Positions 39,311 to 49,207 of a stretch of 64,000 nucleotides of DNA are shown piece after piece. The notes under the pieces were generated by a model, which saw only the letters and a list, made by a program, of their open reading frames with translations, was not told the origin of the DNA and ran no database searches. The stretch spans positions 3,162,001 through 3,226,000 of the forward strand of contig CP051141.1 of the NCBI GenBank assembly GCA_001592805.2, read 5' to 3'. Every line of letters begins with the position of its first letter. Within the stretch, counting starts at the first letter, position 1. Both the position numbers and the translations under genes were made by a program. Source of the stretch: Peltaster fructicola (lineage: Eukaryota; Ascomycota; Dothideomycetes).

Positions 39311-40270
39311 ATGGTCGGAGCCAGCAGCGGATCATGGGCTGTAGATCACGCCTATCAGATCACCGCAAGCATCGGCTTGGTCACGTTCGCGCTGACGAAG
39401 AAAAAGCTCACTCCTGCGGGTGTCGTGTCAGCTATACTGGTCGCCTTCGTTCACATGCTCGACCCATATCCGGTGTTCTTCTGGCTCCTAGTGCCCTTTT
39501 TCCTGCTTGGAGTGCTCGTCACCAAGATCGGGCACAAAGCCAAAGCACACCTGACCAAATCATCGACCGGCTCTACAGGTGGTGAAGGGACACGAGGAGC
39601 TATGCAAGTCTTTGCAAACAGTGGTTTTGCTGCCATCATGATTGCGTTGCATACATATCAGTACCATCAGGCTCGATCCCAGCCACAGACTCTCGCAGGA
39701 GCTGTGGAATCCGCCACAGGACTTCTAACGCAACGTGAGTCAGCACTGCAGTCTGTCCTGCCGATCGGCATTATGGCACATTATGCTGCGGTGGCTGCCG
39801 ACACCTTTGGCTCCGAGCTTGGTATATTGGCTAAGACGGAACCATTTCTCATCACTGCGCCGTGGAAGAGAGTACCTCGAGGGACGAATGGAGGCGTGAC
39901 CATTGATGGCTTGGTGTACGGCCTGCTGGCAAGCTGCTTGATGACTGCTATAGCTGCTGCGGGCTTAGCGAATGCAGCACCACATCACAGACTGAGTGCA
40001 GCCGAGATCCTGCTTGTGATTGTCATGGGCGTGTTCGGCAGCATCGTCGACTCATATCTCGGTGCCACAGTGCAGGCAACAGTCACCGAGAAGGAGTCTG
40101 GTAAGGTAGTTGAAGGTCCAGGTGGCCAGCGAGTGAAAGTCATGCCTGGAGGTTCGAGGGCCATGTCAGGAAGAGACCTGCTCACCAACAACGGCGTCAA
40201 TATGGCTATGGCTGTAATCGCCAGTGTCAGCGCCATGGGAGTAGCATACGCGGCTGGTCTGAACATATAG
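39311..40270 (+). CDS. DUF92 / TMEM19 family membrane protein
   Basis: A single exon of 319 aa with six to seven membrane helices. Family marks: LTKKKLTPAGVVSAILVAF near the N-terminus, FFLLGVLVTKIGHKAKA, GGEGTRGAMQVFANSGFAA, HYAAVAADTFGSELGILAK, APWKRVPRGTNGGVTIDG, GSIVDSYLGATVQA and GRDLLTNNGVN near the end. The plant and cyanobacterial relative VTE6 is a phytyl-phosphate kinase, so a CTP-dependent polyprenyl- or alkyl-phosphate kinase activity is possible; fungal members are uncharacterised. The ATG at 39311 was chosen because the family begins close to its first helix. Confidence 0.92.
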   Translation: MVGASSGSWAVDHAYQITASIGLVTFALTKKKLTPAGVVSAILVAFVHMLDPYPVFFWLLVPFFLLGVLVTKIGHKAKAHLTKSSTGSTGGEGTRGAMQVFANSGFAAIMIALHTYQYHQARSQPQTLAGAVESATGLLTQRESALQSVLPIGIMAHYAAVAADTFGSELGILAKTEPFLITAPWKRVPRGTNGGVTIDGLVYGLLASCLMTAIAAAGLANAAPHHRLSAAEILLVIVMGVFGSIVDSYLGATVQATVTEKESGKVVEGPGGQRVKVMPGGSRAMSGRDLLTNNGVNMAMAVIASVSAMGVAYAAGLNI

Positions 40271-40487
40271 CGTAGTATGTAACTCTGCAGTCGCGGCAGC
40301 TCGCTCTCATGGTATTGTACATGCGATCGCCGCTATCGAACTCGACAAGTGCCCTGCCAAAAACAGAGAATCCCACGTTGTGTGATGTACCATCACCATC
40401 AAGTCATGACTTCTTCTTGCGCTTCATAATTCGTAGAAGCTGTAGTTTGTTCGCTGCTCGAACATGTAGCACTGATTGGCCTCATTC

Positions 40488-41785
40488 TTACTCGATGAGA
40501 GGCTTGTGCTGATCGCCGACTTGGCAGATACCCAGTTGCCGTAGGCCCTCGGGCTCGCCGAGTTTCAGTATGGTTCGTGCTGGTAGCATAGGATTATCGG
40601 GACTGATGTGGGACGCATCTTTGGCTGCTTGCTCAATGGCCTCCATCTCCTCCTTGCACGCAGCGTGGTCGAATGGACAGACAACAATAGGTTGTCGTAG
40701 CAGAATGTCCTTTGCTCCGGACATTTTGGCCTGTCACTGTATCAGCACGGCATCAAGCTGTGGCTTGAAGAACAAACCTTGACTGTCAAGTAGTACTCTA
40801 TCTTGTATAACGTTCCCGTCGTCGTGAAGCCTGTCACGCTGTACGCCGGGAATTCTTTCTTCCCTCGAGGCAAGATGCCTTCGCTATCTCGAAGATCTCG
40901 CGCTGGAAAGACCAGGCCCAGATTTGTGAAGTACCCAGCTTCTGGCATTTTCACACCTACGGACTGCTGGTGCTTCGTGATTGTCCTCGTTTTCCGATTT
41001 GGCTCGTCGCCTTCGTGATTGTATATAATCTCTTCGTCAATGCCAACGGTGATAGACTGTATGGTTACTTTCTTGGATTTGCTCATCCAGTCAGGGTTGG
41101 GTGCCAGCTTGATATACACCGATACTGGGTCCAGGGGTCCGTAGCTCCATCGTGGAAGACTGATGCCAAGTGTTACCAGGTGGTCGCTGATCTTCTCGGC
41201 GCTCTCTGGTCGATTGTACATGCCGAACGTCGATAGGGTATCGTATCTTGAGATAGGCACAGCTGTTGCGTATTTCCGAGGCTCTGCGTTCACTTGCTGC
41301 ACTGTCACTACCAACTCGTAGTACGTTTCAGCCGTCTTCTTGTCCAGTTGCAAGCTTGCTGGCGGTATCCTCCTGGCTACCTCTTCACCTCCTCGTCCGT
41401 ACGGTATAAATATGACAAAAGGCAGGTCCATCATGAGGACCGGCTCGACGTTGTGCTGTGATGGCGCATGGAAGAGCATCATCTCCTTCCCTACCACATC
41501 AGCCACCTCCTTACGTTGTCCACTCAGACCAGATCTTATAAGTGAGTCCGCGGCTGGATTGATCGACTCTCTCCTTTGTAGACATATCGACACCAGGTTG
41601 ATATATAAGGCATTGTGAGCATTCGGAGGCGGGCGCACCTCGACACGGCCTTCTATCCGAGGCTATAATGGTGTCAGCGATGGACAATACACCATAGGCT
41701 CCCTTACCAATGTCGCTGATATCCCAGGGTATCCCACAAGAAAATTACTGTTCGGATTACCAGACACTCGCACGGAGGCTGCCAT
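40488..41785 (-). CDS. arrestin-like protein
   Basis: Three exons: 41708-41785, 40778-41662 and 40488-40730, 401 aa. Introns are 41663-41707 and 40731-40777. The first exon gives MAASVRVSGNPNSNFLVGYP, then GISATLPRIEGRVEVRPPPN across the junction, the opening beta-sandwich strand of arrestins. Later marks: LYINLVSICLQRRE, LPFVIFIPYG, YYELVVTVQQV, VSVYIKLAPNPDWM, a charged KVTIQSITVGIDEEIIYNHE strand, and KIEYYLTVKAK, which is rebuilt by the second intron. No PY ubiquitin-ligase motif stands out, so it may not be a classical Rsp5 adaptor. Proteins of this group sort membrane cargo or scaffold signalling; a specific partner cannot be inferred. Confidence 0.85.
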
Positions 41786-42318
41786 TTAGATCAGGCCTCG
41801 CCCACATTGGGTGCAGCTGTGTATGTTGGAGCCAACCCAGGCAGGTCGCGATGTTGCGCTTCCAATGTGTCGATCTGTGCTTCCGTTCGATAGTGGAGAT
41901 CGAGGGTCTGAGAGTGTATGCGCTGCTGCGCGGCTGTGATCAGGCGCTCGTTATATGCTCTGCGCTTCAGATGCAGCTTGTTGGTCGAGACCTGTGATAG
42001 TCGTAGGATTCACGGGCTGCGCAACGCGGTTGAGAGCGTGCTGTTGTGCTTCTCGACAGAAGTGAAGGCTTGGGCGATGATGTTGGAAGGATGATCCAAG
42101 TGCTCTTGTAAATGTTGGTCGATGCAGCTCTGACGGAGCTGGCTGCTTATGTATGCGGTTGTTGTAACTAGCCAGCGCCTTCGCTCCAGAAAGAGCACAT
42201 CAGGAAATGGCGGTAGCAAGCTGAGGCTGAACTTGGCCCCTCTCGATCGTCACCACTGCCATCACCACCACATCCTTACCAACAGGCATCTCGCGCATCG
42301 CCTGAGCAGCGTGTGGCT
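41786..42318. promoter_or_regulatory. divergent promoter region, arrestin-like / cyclophilin
   Basis: This 533-bp spacer lies between two head-to-head genes. A short CAC/ATC-rich tract (tcaccactgccatcaccacca) precedes the cyclophilin start. No gene was recognised. Confidence 0.45.
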
Positions 42319-42810
42319 ATGGCGGTCACTCTACATACTACGCATGGTGATCTCAAGTTTGAGCTCTTCTGCCAGGCTTGTCCGAAGACAACCTACAACT
42401 TTCTGGCATTGTGTGCGAGCGGCCAGTACGATGGCTCACCTTTTCATCGCAACATCCGCAACTTTATGGTCCAGGCTGGCTCTCCTGCATCAGGGACCGT
42501 CAAAGATAACGAGTCGATCTATGGAGGCACCTTCGAGGACGAAATAAAGCCCTCTTTGAAGCATCATGGACGTGGTCTTCTCAGTATGGCGAACAAAGGT
42601 CCTGCTACAAACGGCAGCCAATTCTTCATCACGTATACGGCGGCACCTCATCTAGATGGTAAGAATACTATCTTTGGTCGCTTGCTCGAAGGTGATGCTA
42701 CTCTGGACGATATCGAGGCAGTCGAGGTGGACAAGAAGAACCGACCTCTGCAGCCTGTCAAGATTGTGAATGTGCAGATCCACGCCAATCCGTTAGCAGA
42801 TCAGCGTTGA
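42319..42810 (+). CDS. cyp10: peptidyl-prolyl isomerase, PPIL3/Cyp10-type spliceosomal cyclophilin
   Basis: A single exon of 163 aa starting MAVTLHTTHGDLKFELFC. The sequence runs parallel to human PPIL3 along its length: KTTYNFLALCASGQYDG, FHRNIRNFMVQ, GRGLLSMANKGPATNGSQFF, PHLDGKNTIFGRLLEG and a C-terminal IHANPLADQR. The Trp of CypA (W121) is His here (APHLDG), as in PPIL3, so it is cyclosporin-poor-binding type. Arg of the FHR motif and FM.Q are kept, so isomerase activity is plausible. One odd feature: the loop MVQAGSPASGTVKDNESIYG replaces the usual MVQTGDPTGTGRGG and is about one residue longer, with Ser for Asp. The protein should act in the nucleus with the spliceosome. Confidence 0.95.
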   Translation: MAVTLHTTHGDLKFELFCQACPKTTYNFLALCASGQYDGSPFHRNIRNFMVQAGSPASGTVKDNESIYGGTFEDEIKPSLKHHGRGLLSMANKGPATNGSQFFITYTAAPHLDGKNTIFGRLLEGDATLDDIEAVEVDKKNRPLQPVKIVNVQIHANPLADQR

Positions 42811-43219
42811 GTGCAGGCAGTCTTCCAGGTATGTGGATTGACATGCATGCTGCAGCGAGCATCGACACGTTGCAATATCGCATCGTTGGTCCTGTGGCAT
42901 ATCACTCAGAAGCCACTCTAGCTTCCATCGATGCGTGTTGAAACCCTGAAGACGACGATACGACGAGGCAGCCGAGTGGTCTACTGAGACATGGCTCTAG
43001 CATCTCTCACCTCTCGAGTATGCAGAAGCTGCCTCAGGACACCAGCTCCAACGCCACAACTTCACTTCAAGACAGCCATGTGAAAATGAAGTTCACGTGC
43101 ATCGGTACAGCACCTTGGCAAGCATAAATACCTGCAATTCTGGTCTTCAAACGTCCTTCTCGTCAACAATCCTTTTGTCCTATCGTTCAGCCACTCTTAC
43201 CGAAGACACACAAGCAACC
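42811..43219. promoter_or_regulatory. intergenic with E-box and TATA-like element
   Basis: Upstream of the small basic/acidic protein gene, CACGTG is at 43094-43099 and a TATA-like cataaata at 43123-43130, about 95 bp before the ATG. Nothing else was recognised. Confidence 0.5.
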
Positions 43220-43759
43220 ATGACTGACAAGACTATTCCACAACTGTCCCAGCGCGACATCACCTTCATCTCTGTCGCATTTCAGTGCATGGAGGGCACT
43301 CCAGCCGTAAGTCAGCTTCTATGGACCTTAGAACATATAGGTTGACAAAGACAGATCAACTACGACAAATTCGCCAAGTTGACTGGCCTCAAGGGTGCCA
43401 AGTCAGCTCGCGACTCCTTCCATCCACTTCTCAAGAAGCTCAAGGCCATGGGATCCGTGGCTGATGATGCTGATGGCGAAGTCGGCATCACCGAAGGTAC
43501 TACGCCAGTCAAGCCAGCCAAGAAGACTCCTACTCGCAAGCGCAAGGCCACTACCACCGATGAGGGCAGTCCAAAGACCAAGAAGGCCGCCAAAGGCAAG
43601 AAGAAGGGCAAAGCTTCACCAGTCGAAGATGCTGAGGCTGAAGGTGTTGCGACTGACGACAGTCCAACTAAATCTGAGGTCCAGGATGAAGCTGACGGTA
43701 CTACTCCTGACGATGCTGTCAAGGCCGATGGCGAGAACGGAGACGCCTCAGAAGAGTAG
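43220..43759 (+). CDS. small nuclear-type protein with helical head and Lys/Glu-rich tail
   Basis: Two exons, 43220-43306 and 43355-43759, 163 aa. The head (MTDKTIPQLSQRDITFISVA, then FQCMEGTPA joined to INYDKFAKLTGLKGAKSARD, then SFHPLLKKLKAM) is a compact helical unit of about 65 residues that I recognise from many small ascomycete proteins, in which INY.K.A...G.K....A......L..KL is kept. The tail has a basic run (TPTRKRKATT, KTKKAAKGKKKGKAS) and then acidic runs, like histone-H1 or chromatin-associated tails. The basic run should direct it to the nucleus. Function unknown. Confidence 0.82.
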
Positions 43760-44113
43760 GGTACAATCAACACCAGCACTTCACCACACTACTGCATATG
43801 GCCTTCACATCACCAAAACACCGTGGTTGCAGAGCTAGGTCTATAGCTTCGTAGATCGAAGAACCAACAAGAGCTTGTCTCTTAATCTATCACAAAAATC
43901 ACGCATCCAAGCTTATAGTCCTACTGCATTCGTCAAGTGGAGTCTGGCGCTGAGTGCGGCAGTGCCCAGCAACGTCAACTTTCCCCTGTGCTTTGCTCTC
44001 AATCCTTTACAGTACTGTATCTCTGAAAAGTCTTCAGACCATAAGCACTTCGGCCTTACAAATTCGATGGGAAACTCCTACGTCAAGACTAGCCAGGCGA
44101 TGAACTCGTCGCC

Positions 44114-44656
44114 ATGCAGCACCGCAGCATGCTTGCTCAATGCGAGCTGCACGAATCGATGCCGTTATTGAGCAATTGTAGACCGCAACAGGTCAACGGT
44201 AGCCTGAGTAAGCATGCTACAGTTATGGCTTTGCCGCTGAGCGAAGGCTACCTCGATCATGGCAGAAACCCGAAGTGCGCACCACCACGAAAGCAGGAGC
44301 AATACCTAGACACTAGGTTGCCAGGACATCCTGGAGTCATCAAGCCGAAGCAGATTCGGTCAGATAGACAAAAGCGTCGAGAGTCAGCACGATCAGCTCT
44401 GATGACCTTCAATCACCGACGGTATGAGGAGGCCTCTCGCCAAACAATGCTGTCACTCGGAGAGGTGGTATATTCGGAACGCCCAGCTAGGAGATATTCA
44501 TTGAGGCCGCTTTGTGAGTGTTTGACTGATGGCAAGGACTTGAAGTTGAAGTTCGCCATGGTAGTCTTTTGGACGGCTATCTTGGTTCTGTCTTTCAAGA
44601 TCGTCCGGGGCGACCGATCCTACGGACATCGAGCATCTTCAAAGGCTGCAGGATGA
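44114..44656 (+). CDS. hypothetical small membrane-anchored protein
   Basis: An open frame of 180 codons with an ATG at 44114 and in-frame ATGs at about 44150 and 44225. The second half is protein-like: a basic stretch (IRSDRQKRRESARSALMTFN), then GEVVYSERPARRYSLRPL and one membrane helix (KFAMVVFWTAILVLSFKIV) near the C-terminus, so it could be tail-anchored. I recognise no family. Composition supports a real gene, but the start is uncertain and no homologue comes to mind. Confidence 0.4.
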   Translation: MQHRSMLAQCELHESMPLLSNCRPQQVNGSLSKHATVMALPLSEGYLDHGRNPKCAPPRKQEQYLDTRLPGHPGVIKPKQIRSDRQKRRESARSALMTFNHRRYEEASRQTMLSLGEVVYSERPARRYSLRPLCECLTDGKDLKLKFAMVVFWTAILVLSFKIVRGDRSYGHRASSKAAG

Positions 44657-46205
44657 ATGGTACTGCCGAGACCGATTGTGCAGAACGAGCAAGCTGGGAT
44701 CCTGGTGAAGTAGCTTCATAGAATCCTGTATCAGCTTCTCGTCGAAGAAGAGCTCCGGGTGGTCCACGTTCGTTCAATGCCGGCGGTTGTCTATTGTTAG
44801 TAATTGCTCTATGGCCATCCATGCAGGAATTGGTGTGTCAGAGTCCATGATCCGAGCAAGGTGCCCGTTGTTGTAGCCTCCGTCAGACAACGAAGACGGC
44901 AGGATGAGCAATGCAACAGCAAAGCGTATGTCCTCGGAAGACAACAGACCAGGAGCGGAAGTGAGACTCTTGACTGGTCTGTGATTCACAAGGATTAGAG
45001 ATCCGCCGTCGACGTTGAGTCACGGAAGCTCGACTATCCGTGTGCTGTTCGACATGCTGCTCTACACCGACGAGGTCGACGATTGTCCTGAGCTGCGCCC
45101 ACTCCAGAGATGTCTTCGTCAAGAGAGAAGTGATGCTCCATGGACACCGTTGAGTTCGAAGCCGACTGCGGACTCACTGATCATGAGAACGAGGAAGTGG
45201 CCTTCTGCAGCAGAAGTAATGTATACGGTCAAGTGCGAAGAACGGCAATGAAAGTAGATTGTCATTGGTGCGGAGGTGTGCTTCTCAAGAAGACTCGAAG
45301 TCCAAGGCAGATCTGAGCACGCAGGCTGCATCGCTGATCATGGCATGAGAGCTAGCACGGTTTTTCATGGTCTGTGCGCTGCGAAGACATAAAAGTTCAG
45401 CGGACCTTGCAAACCTCTTTCCTCGATACGTGATCTTGTACGAGCAACCCATCTCCCTATGTTGAGCATCTACTGACAGCTTACAGACTTCATGGAATCA
45501 TTTCTATAGTAAACATCACATCTGTGTTCTCTACACGAGCCACAGACTCCAACCTGGCTGATGATTCGATGCCCTGTGCCCAAGAGTGATGCTTAATGTG
45601 CGTCGAGCCTTGCTCAACGTGGCGATGATCTCAACCTGGCATGGTGCTGGCTTCGTGCCGACTGTGTCAGGAGGGTGTGGTGGCCTGGCTGACAGGTCCT
45701 TTTCTACTTTTCATCTTATGTTCTCACTGGATGAGGCTGAAGGAGAAGAGCAAGGGTGATGAATGGAGGATGAATGAGTACTTTACAGCTTTCTGGCATG
45801 TCAGACTTGGATGCAGGAAGAATTGCTACTGTATAATGCGTAAGGAGAAGAGGGTGCTGCGGCAGGATGGATACGAATATCGAGTACGGCTATGGTGTTA
45901 GAGAACGAAAAATCACAACACTAGCAACAAGAGAGATCGAGCAGACCGGACAATATCAGCATGCGTGGACTAGGGCAACACAGACATCCACGCAGCATAT
46001 ACCTGATACTAGTACACATGTAAGTTGAGCGCTTTTCACTGCTGATATTTGGGACACTTTTGATTCTGGAACGTCTTGCAAGTATATCGTATACATTCTT
46101 GGACTACAACCTGCTGCAGTCGATCTAGCCCTGGCACTGCCAACACGACTTCAACCGTCATCTTCTCATTCGTCCAGGTTGACCCGCAAGTCTTGGATCT
46201 CCTTC
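44657..46205. other. 1.5-kb region with unresolved weak coding signal
   Basis: On the minus strand several short frames (45119-45331, 44883-45122, 44774-44989, 44595-44822) have partly protein-like composition and are bordered by possible splice sites, e.g. a gtgagt donor near 45180. On the plus strand a frame of 58 codons (45140-45316) ends CHWCGGVLLKKTRSPRQI, and another runs 45641-45901. I could not build one consistent gene and report none. Confidence 0.35.
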
Positions 46206-47312
46206 CTATGGCGCATTGCCCATTGCCGGAGCGCCACCTTTGCGAGCGATGTAATCTGCTTTGTACTGCTTGAAGCAGTTGTTGACGCTCAATAAGCGAG
46301 ATTTCGGCAGAGGGAAGATGCGGTAGTTTGGCAGTGGATGCCAGCGCTCATCATCGCGGATAGCATGCAGCGAAGCCGCAGTCTCTGCTTCAAGTCGTTC
46401 CCAGTGATTGAACCACTGCAGGAAGAAGGGAGTTGCCAGCTGACGTGAGATTAGCTGAAGGTAGTTGAAGAGTTGACCATAGGTATGCAAAGCTGAACCA
46501 GATCCGATTGTGATGGTCTTCTTTGGTAGATGAGGTACTGACAGATAGAAGACGGTGTCTACCGGCTTGTTCAGCAGGAGCATTTGCATGCAGCTCATGC
46601 TTGCTCGCTTCTCCCAATCAACGTGCGCCATCACGAACTCGTCCGTCTTATCGTATGTGTACAATCGCGTGCATACGGGCGCAGCGTGAACCATCATGGT
46701 CCACGGCTGTAGCACATCACCGGTATCTGGGTCCAACACGACGCGCTCAGCAAGGTGCAAGATCACGCTCCAACCGCCAATGACGAGTCGTTGTTGAAGA
46801 AGGTCAGTGTCTTCGAAAAGAGCCTCGTTGTAGGTCGGACCGAACTCTTCCTGCTTCTTTGTCAACTTCGCTGGCTCGAATCCAAGCCGAGTCATGAGCT
46901 TGCGTGAACCCTTCACAGTGTCGATGAAGGCTTTGCTTACACGTGTCGCTACGATGAGGGACTTGGGCGGCACTTCCATCAAGATCATCTCCATGAGCTC
47001 TGGTATGGCGAAGACTTCCATGGCCTTGTTGCTGACTCCAGTTTTGCGATCATGATGGAATTGCGGATCGGGCTTCGACTGCTGAGAGATTCGAGTCTTG
47101 TCAACGTCCGGCCAGATCAGAGCATTGAACTTACGGGAGAGCTCTTGAGTGTTCGAAGAGTACTCGACGTCGTCCAGCTTTGGGATCTTGCTGTGGTCAA
47201 GGGCAGCATTAGGTTCCCAGTCACCAGCAAGTTTGCGTTTGACTGAGCATAGATTCTTGTCATTGCCTGCAACAGGCTTGCAGATGTCACCGAATGGACC
47301 GGTTAATGCCAT
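46206..47312 (-). CDS. F-box-like protein
   Basis: A single exon of 368 aa, ATG at 47312. The first 95 residues are low complexity. An F-box-like motif lies at about residues 98-135: VFAIPELMEMILMEVPPKSL, then IVATRVSKAFIDTVKGSRKL. The remaining 230 residues have no leucine-rich or WD repeats. This layout, a weak F-box at residue about 100 with an unassigned C-terminus, is typical of large families in Mycosphaerellales and related Dothideomycetes. If the motif binds Skp1 the protein is a substrate receptor of an SCF ubiquitin ligase; the target is unknown. Confidence 0.8.
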   Translation of the reverse strand: MALTGPFGDICKPVAGNDKNLCSVKRKLAGDWEPNAALDHSKIPKLDDVEYSSNTQELSRKFNALIWPDVDKTRISQQSKPDPQFHHDRKTGVSNKAMEVFAIPELMEMILMEVPPKSLIVATRVSKAFIDTVKGSRKLMTRLGFEPAKLTKKQEEFGPTYNEALFEDTDLLQQRLVIGGWSVILHLAERVVLDPDTGDVLQPWTMMVHAAPVCTRLYTYDKTDEFVMAHVDWEKRASMSCMQMLLLNKPVDTVFYLSVPHLPKKTITIGSGSALHTYGQLFNYLQLISRQLATPFFLQWFNHWERLEAETAASLHAIRDDERWHPLPNYRIFPLPKSRLLSVNNCFKQYKADYIARKGGAPAMGNAP

Positions 47313-47741
47313 GTTCGCAGTCGATCTTTCAAGGATGCTGATTCGATTGCGCTTGTCGATCGAACTGGACGAGGTTGTGTGAAATGGGACAGAAGTTCTC
47401 GACGAGATGTACTTATGTCCACCTCAGTACATTCACTCACATTGACAGTGCGATGTGATGTACTATTCCTGCAGATACAATGCCATTGTTGTACTGCGCC
47501 GGATTGTGAGGTCGTGACTGAGCATTGTCATTGTGTAGACGACAATGGTGTCCCTGTCTCAATTGCGGCTTTGTTCAGGCTCGAGGTATAGTGAGCCGCA
47601 CGCCTCAAAGACTAGAAGGTGCGCCATGCACAAGACAATGTGCAATGTCGAGTCTCAGTCCATGAGTGAGAAAGCTGCTCTGGACGAGTGGTGAGTTGGC
47701 CAGTATCTGCGGAGTGCAATAGGCACATCGGTGCCATGCAC
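47313..47741. other. intergenic between two minus-strand genes
   Basis: Promoter of the F-box-like gene and 3' region of SEN54. No gene or clear motif was recognised. Confidence 0.5.
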
Positions 47742-49039
47742 TTATCTGCCTCTCCCTCTACCTCTTCCGCCTTTGAAGCCACCACGTTTGCCGCCAGCGC
47801 CCTTGAACTCTCGCTCAAAGATCTTCTCTTTACCAAACGCAGCATCAGACATGCGCAGGTAGCTCGTGACGCCCTGATCAACGACAGCCAAAATCACATT
47901 CTTGTATCCATGCTTGAGCTTGGCATAGAAGTGTGGCGAGTCGGGAGGTGGCGCATACGGGACAGTGTCCATTAACCGGGCCAATTGCTCCATTGTCGGT
48001 ACTGGTGTCTCTCGGGCATTTATCACAGCGATGCGGAAGTCAGGCGAACCAGGAAGAGTCTTCCTGTATTTGGTGTTGTTTGGCTTGAAAACGTGATAAG
48101 TCACCTGGAATGGTGGTTGTGACGTCGATGTCGAGTCTATATCTATAGCCAACGTCGGATCGTAAAAAGGTATCAGCGATAGACGACGATATACTTCCCT
48201 GTAGCTGCGATAGAGTCCTGGCTGCACTAGTGCCGCATCTTGATCATCGATTGAGTTGGTCGACCAGATCCGAGTCCAGGTAAGTCGAGGATAAAGGCCA
48301 GTCCACCATGTAGGCTGCACGACAGGTGGAAAACACTCTGCAGAGAGTGGTAGACCTGTTTCCGTCCATGAGGGAGCTCTTATTACTGTATAACCAACCC
48401 GGCGTAGCGCCGTATATACTGAGTATCGTTCAAATGTCAAACCACCATTGTGTGACTCCTCATCACCAATGAAGACAGAATAAGCAGCCTGTAAGCTCAT
48501 CGACAATCCAAGCTCATCCGGTGATTCGTCTTGAGCGGGCCAGCGAATGTCGATAGTGCCTCGTTCAATCAAGTAGAGAGCTTCTTCAGGCTGCAACCAG
48601 AGGCGTTGGCCACGGAGCTCATCATTTCCAAGCGGATCTTTGTCTGCTGGCAGGACTTGGCCCATCTTTGACACCCACACGCCTTTGGGCGTCTGAGAAT
48701 ATGCCATGTTGGTCTCCGGGTGGTATATCGCTATCGTATGTCCCTTGAAATTGTGGTAACGCTCGACTGAGAGCGCATTGTGCATGGCCAGCCTCGAGGC
48801 TGCCAAAGTGTTGGACTGCAATGCTGTAGCATGGGGTTCAAAGTCCTTCTCACCACGCTTTGGTATCTTCCCTCCGTCAGCACTGTCAACAAGTCAGTGA
48901 CGTTGCGTCCATGCAGATGTTCTGCTACATACCCAATGGCCGCGAGGAAGCGAAAGTCTTGAGTCTCATCTGAGAGGTCGATGTCCTCATCAACAACAGC
49001 ATTGGGCCGGATGGGCGCATCTTCGTCTACATCCGCCAT
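47742..49039 (-). CDS. sen54: tRNA-splicing endonuclease subunit Sen54
   Basis: Two exons, 48933-49039 and 47742-48882; the 50-nt intron 48883-48932 rebuilds FLAAIGADGGKIPKRGEKDF. The product is 415 aa. The Sen54 N-terminal domain is clear: IDLSDETQDFRFLAA, RGEKDFEPHATALQSNTLAA, SRLAMHNALS, then WVSKMGQ, LWLQPEEALYLIERGTIDIR and FERYSVYTALRRVGYTVIRA. Sen54 pairs with the catalytic subunit Sen2 in the heterotetramer that cuts introns from pre-tRNAs. The C-terminal nuclease-like fold is also present (FYAKLKHGYKNVILAVVDQG), without catalytic residues, as expected. The extreme C-terminus is an RGG-type tail (GGFKGGRGRGRGR). It starts 168 bp from the divergent DBR1 gene. Confidence 0.95.
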
Positions 49040-49207
49040 GCTGAGCGATGGCTAGAATGCGATTGCCATGTAGCACGACTGAGGTTGAAGAGTGCTGTCC
49101 GGCAAGACTCAGCAACGACGTCGAGAATGCGTGCGCACAGACCTTCGTCCAACTGACCTTCGCCAAGGCCGCGTCTTTTGGACACACGCATACAACATGA
49201 ACTCACG
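49040..49207. promoter_or_regulatory. 168-bp bidirectional promoter, SEN54 / DBR1
   Basis: The two start codons face away from each other with only 168 bp between them, so both transcripts must start within this stretch. No TATA box is obvious, in keeping with housekeeping genes. Shared control of two intron-processing enzymes is inferred from the spacing. Confidence 0.6.

Noticed and set aside
45140-45316. A 58-codon plus-strand frame ending in a CHWCGG element
   Set aside because: Short, no family match, and two cysteines could arise by chance; kept only as a note in the region entry.
45641-45901. An 86-codon plus-strand frame with one hydrophobic stretch
   Set aside because: No recognisable motif and composition rich in Cys, Trp and Arg, typical of chance frames.
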